Notes under the pieces: model-generated
Databases searched by the model: none
What the model was told of the DNA's origin: nothing
The model's input: only the letters and a program-made list of their open reading frames with translations
Source: Calditrichia bacterium
GTDB taxonomy: Bacteria > Calditrichota > Calditrichia > JAJRVZ01
Direction: 5' to 3'
DNA: 5,927 nt
Assembly (NCBI GenBank): GCA_030634505.1
Contig: DAOWAQ010000130.1
Coordinates: 1-5,927 of the forward strand
In this document: piece after piece, positions 5,894 through 5,927 of the stretch
Numbering within the stretch: position 1 is the first letter of the stretch
Layout: each line of letters begins with the position of its first letter
Program-made: the position numbers and the translations under genes

Positions 5894-5927
5894 AGTTTTT
5901 ATAGTTTAAATACTATATTTTATTTAC

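Noticed and set aside
5900..5917. TATAGT-TTAAAT-ACTATA inverted repeat near the right edge as a terminator
   Set aside because: The stem is six AT-rich pairs with no GC content to speak of, and no gene end lies nearby in the window; it is probably chance in AT-rich DNA.
1..5927. CRISPR array, tRNA or rRNA genes, phage or IS genes
   Set aside because: I saw no regularly spaced direct repeats, no tRNA-like cloverleaf or rRNA sequence, and no integrase or transposase motifs in any frame.

Overview
This is an AT-rich bacterial chromosomal window with six protein-coding genes (one cut by the left edge). No RNA genes, CRISPR array or transposase were seen. Protein composition is rich in Asn, Lys and Ile. 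Clear Shine-Dalgarno sequences precede most starts (GGGAGG, AGAGGT, AGGAA), which argues against typical Bacteroidota, where such sites are rare. The overall look (TPR-rich small proteins, this style of pyruvate kinase, a GACCCACC...CCCTCCC repeat) would fit an uncultivated FCB-type lineage such as Calditrichota, Ignavibacteria or Marinimicrobia. That placement is an impression from the sequence and was not tested.

Left part (1-1233, + strand): the C-terminal half of pyruvate kinase is followed, with no gap at all (TAA then ATG), by a 178-codon protein. That protein resembles only the N-terminal lobe of a GT-B glycosyltransferase. A convergent TPR protein gene (1263-1712, - strand) ends 29 bases beyond it.

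Middle (1713-3967): a 299-base divergent intergenic region separates the TPR gene from the most notable gene. This is a 651-residue fusion of an N-terminal Rieske [2Fe-2S] ferredoxin domain to a complete thiamine-pyrophosphate enzyme of the pyruvate oxidase/acetolactate synthase superfamily. It begins at a TTG codon behind a strong ribosome binding site. The fusion suggests a TPP-bound carbanion or enamine intermediate whose electrons leave through the Rieske cluster; the substrate and acceptor are unknown.

Right part (3974-5761, - strand): two genes that may be co-transcribed. The upstream one encodes an AlkC-type HEAT-repeat DNA glycosylase with a C-terminal Ig-like domain. The downstream one encodes a small protein with an N-terminal TPR, a four-cysteine zinc ribbon and a short C-terminal helical motif. 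The right edge (5762-5927) has no gene but contains a GC-rich, multiply self-complementary element that looks like a dispersed intergenic repeat.

The genes do not form one obvious pathway. The window looks like ordinary chromosome with one unusual redox-enzyme fusion, one apparently reduced glycosyltransferase and one DNA-repair pair. I see no convincing evidence for a new multi-gene system, but the Rieske-TPP fusion and the AlkC-zinc ribbon pairing merit checking.
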